NCBI GenBank assembly: GCA_017305665.1
Contig: JAFKKH010000010.1
Location: 124,001 to 188,000, forward strand
DNA from: Hyphomicrobiales bacterium
GTDB lineage: Bacteria > Pseudomonadota > Alphaproteobacteria > Rhizobiales > Xanthobacteraceae
Reading direction: 5' to 3'
Length of the DNA stretch: 64,000 nt
The notes under the pieces were generated by a model. That model did not search any database, was not told the DNA's origin, and worked only from the letters and a program-made list of their open reading frames with translations. Positions within the stretch are counted from its first letter, which is position 1; each line of letters opens with the position of its first letter. A program made the translations under genes and the position numbers. Positions 63,346 through 64,000 of the stretch are shown here, in pieces.

Positions 63346-64000
63346 ATGTCAGTCAACAACAAGCGAGTTTTCTACGTCAAATACCTGGCAAGCCCTGTCT
63401 ATGCGGAAATCCTGCAGGCGCGTCCCGATGTGCGGCTGGACCGGCTTGAGACCGACAGCCCCGACGACGTCGCGGCACCGATCCTCGCCGCCGCGCACGC
63501 CTACCAGATCGGCGCTGCCCGCGACGAAATGGAAAGGTTTCAGGTCGACCGCGACTTCCTGAAACGGACGCCGGACCTGCTGATCGTGTCCAGTAACGGG
63601 GCGGGCTTCGATACCGTTGATGTCGACGCTTGTACCGACGCCGGTGTGGCTGTTGTCAATCAGTCCGGCGGTAACGCGCATTCGGTTGCGGAGCATGCAT
63701 TGGGTATGATGCTGACGCTGTCGAAACGGATCATTCAGTCCGATCGTCTGCTGCGGCGCCAACCGAACGTCGATCGTAATTCCCTGATCGGCAATGAAAT
63801 CCATGGCAAGACCATCGGCATTATCGGGATCGGCAACGTCGGTCGCCGTCTCGCCGAGCTCTGCAAGGGGCTGTTCGGCATGACCGTGCTTGCCTACGAC
63901 CCCTATGTTTCGGCGGAAGAGACCACTGCGCGTGGCGCGCGCAAGGTCGAACTCGATGACCTGCTGCGGCAGTCCGATTTCGTCTCGATCAACTGCCCGC
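63346..64000 (+). CDS. D-isomer-specific 2-hydroxyacid dehydrogenase, 3' end missing
   Basis: 218 residues are visible before the window ends. The substrate-binding lobe (SSNGAGFDTVDVDACTDAG, then NAHSVAEHALGMMLTL) is followed by the NAD-binding GIIGIGNVGRRLAEL (GxGxxG near 160). These enzymes interconvert 2-hydroxyacids and 2-oxoacids. Next to a ComDE-like decarboxylase, a substrate such as sulfolactate or a similar hydroxyacid is possible. The start is ATG at 63346 after GGGGCAGGAA. Full family members are about 310-340 aa, so roughly a third is cut off. Confidence 0.85.
   Translation, partial: MSVNNKRVFYVKYLASPVYAEILQARPDVRLDRLETDSPDDVAAPILAAAHAYQIGAARDEMERFQVDRDFLKRTPDLLIVSSNGAGFDTVDVDACTDAGVAVVNQSGGNAHSVAEHALGMMLTLSKRIIQSDRLLRRQPNVDRNSLIGNEIHGKTIGIIGIGNVGRRLAELCKGLFGMTVLAYDPYVSAEETTARGARKVELDDLLRQSDFVSINCP

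Overview
The window reads as the chromosome of a GC-rich alphaproteobacterium of the Bradyrhizobium/Rhodopseudomonas/Afipia group (Nitrobacteraceae). The evidence is a rhizobial-type cycHJKL cytochrome c maturation operon followed by degP, a two-component pair, glnE and a pleC-like kinase; a CckA kinase beside flagellar export genes; several perfect or near-perfect CtrA boxes; and family-typical small proteins. No rRNA, confident tRNA, CRISPR array or insertion sequence was seen.

Layout. 1-9.4 kb: the 3' part of a large TPR protein, a glyoxalase-fold protein, fliP-fliO on the minus strand, and flgB-flgC-fliE-[palindromic repeat]-fliQ-fliR-flhB on the plus strand. 9.5-15.3 kb: cckA, a DUF2336 protein, a CtrA-box-preceded Arg-tailed small protein, a lipoprotein and a DUF1254/DUF1214 pair. 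15.4-25 kb: a class A penicillin-binding protein, a YcgN-type protein, a DHA2 exporter, a ModE-like/DUF2478 pair and two aldehyde dehydrogenases. 25-29 kb: a Flp pilin, small membrane proteins, an AT-richer gene-poor stretch, and secreted proteins including a trypsin-like protease. 29-47 kb: a PhoP/PhoQ-like pair, a lipoprotein, a 464-aa unknown, cycHJKL, degP, a second two-component pair, glnE and a pleC-like kinase. 47-51 kb: a cation diffusion facilitator, a zinc-free quinone reductase and a nitronate monooxygenase.

51-61.5 kb is the most coherent accessory block, an oxalate catabolism locus: a CBS protein, two OFA-family transporters (oxalate:formate exchange type), a 45-aa protein, frc (formyl-CoA transferase), oxc (oxalyl-CoA decarboxylase), a GntR/FCD regulator, and divergently an NDP-forming acyl-CoA synthetase that could make the priming CoA thioester. 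Six copies of an inverted repeat, TGGYAT-N5-ATRCCA (one of them degenerate), lie in the promoter regions of this block and nowhere else that I noticed. They define a probable regulon of the GntR protein that includes the CBS and 45-aa proteins.

61.5-64 kb: a frameshifted VanZ-like gene, a two-subunit thiamine-diphosphate decarboxylase of the sulfopyruvate/phosphonopyruvate type, and a divergent D-2-hydroxyacid dehydrogenase cut by the window end.

Three themes link the genes: cell-cycle control of motility and surface structures (CckA, PleC and CtrA boxes at flgB, the pilin and others), envelope and respiratory biogenesis, and oxalate metabolism. All functions are assigned by reading translated sequence and recalling families; no database search was run.
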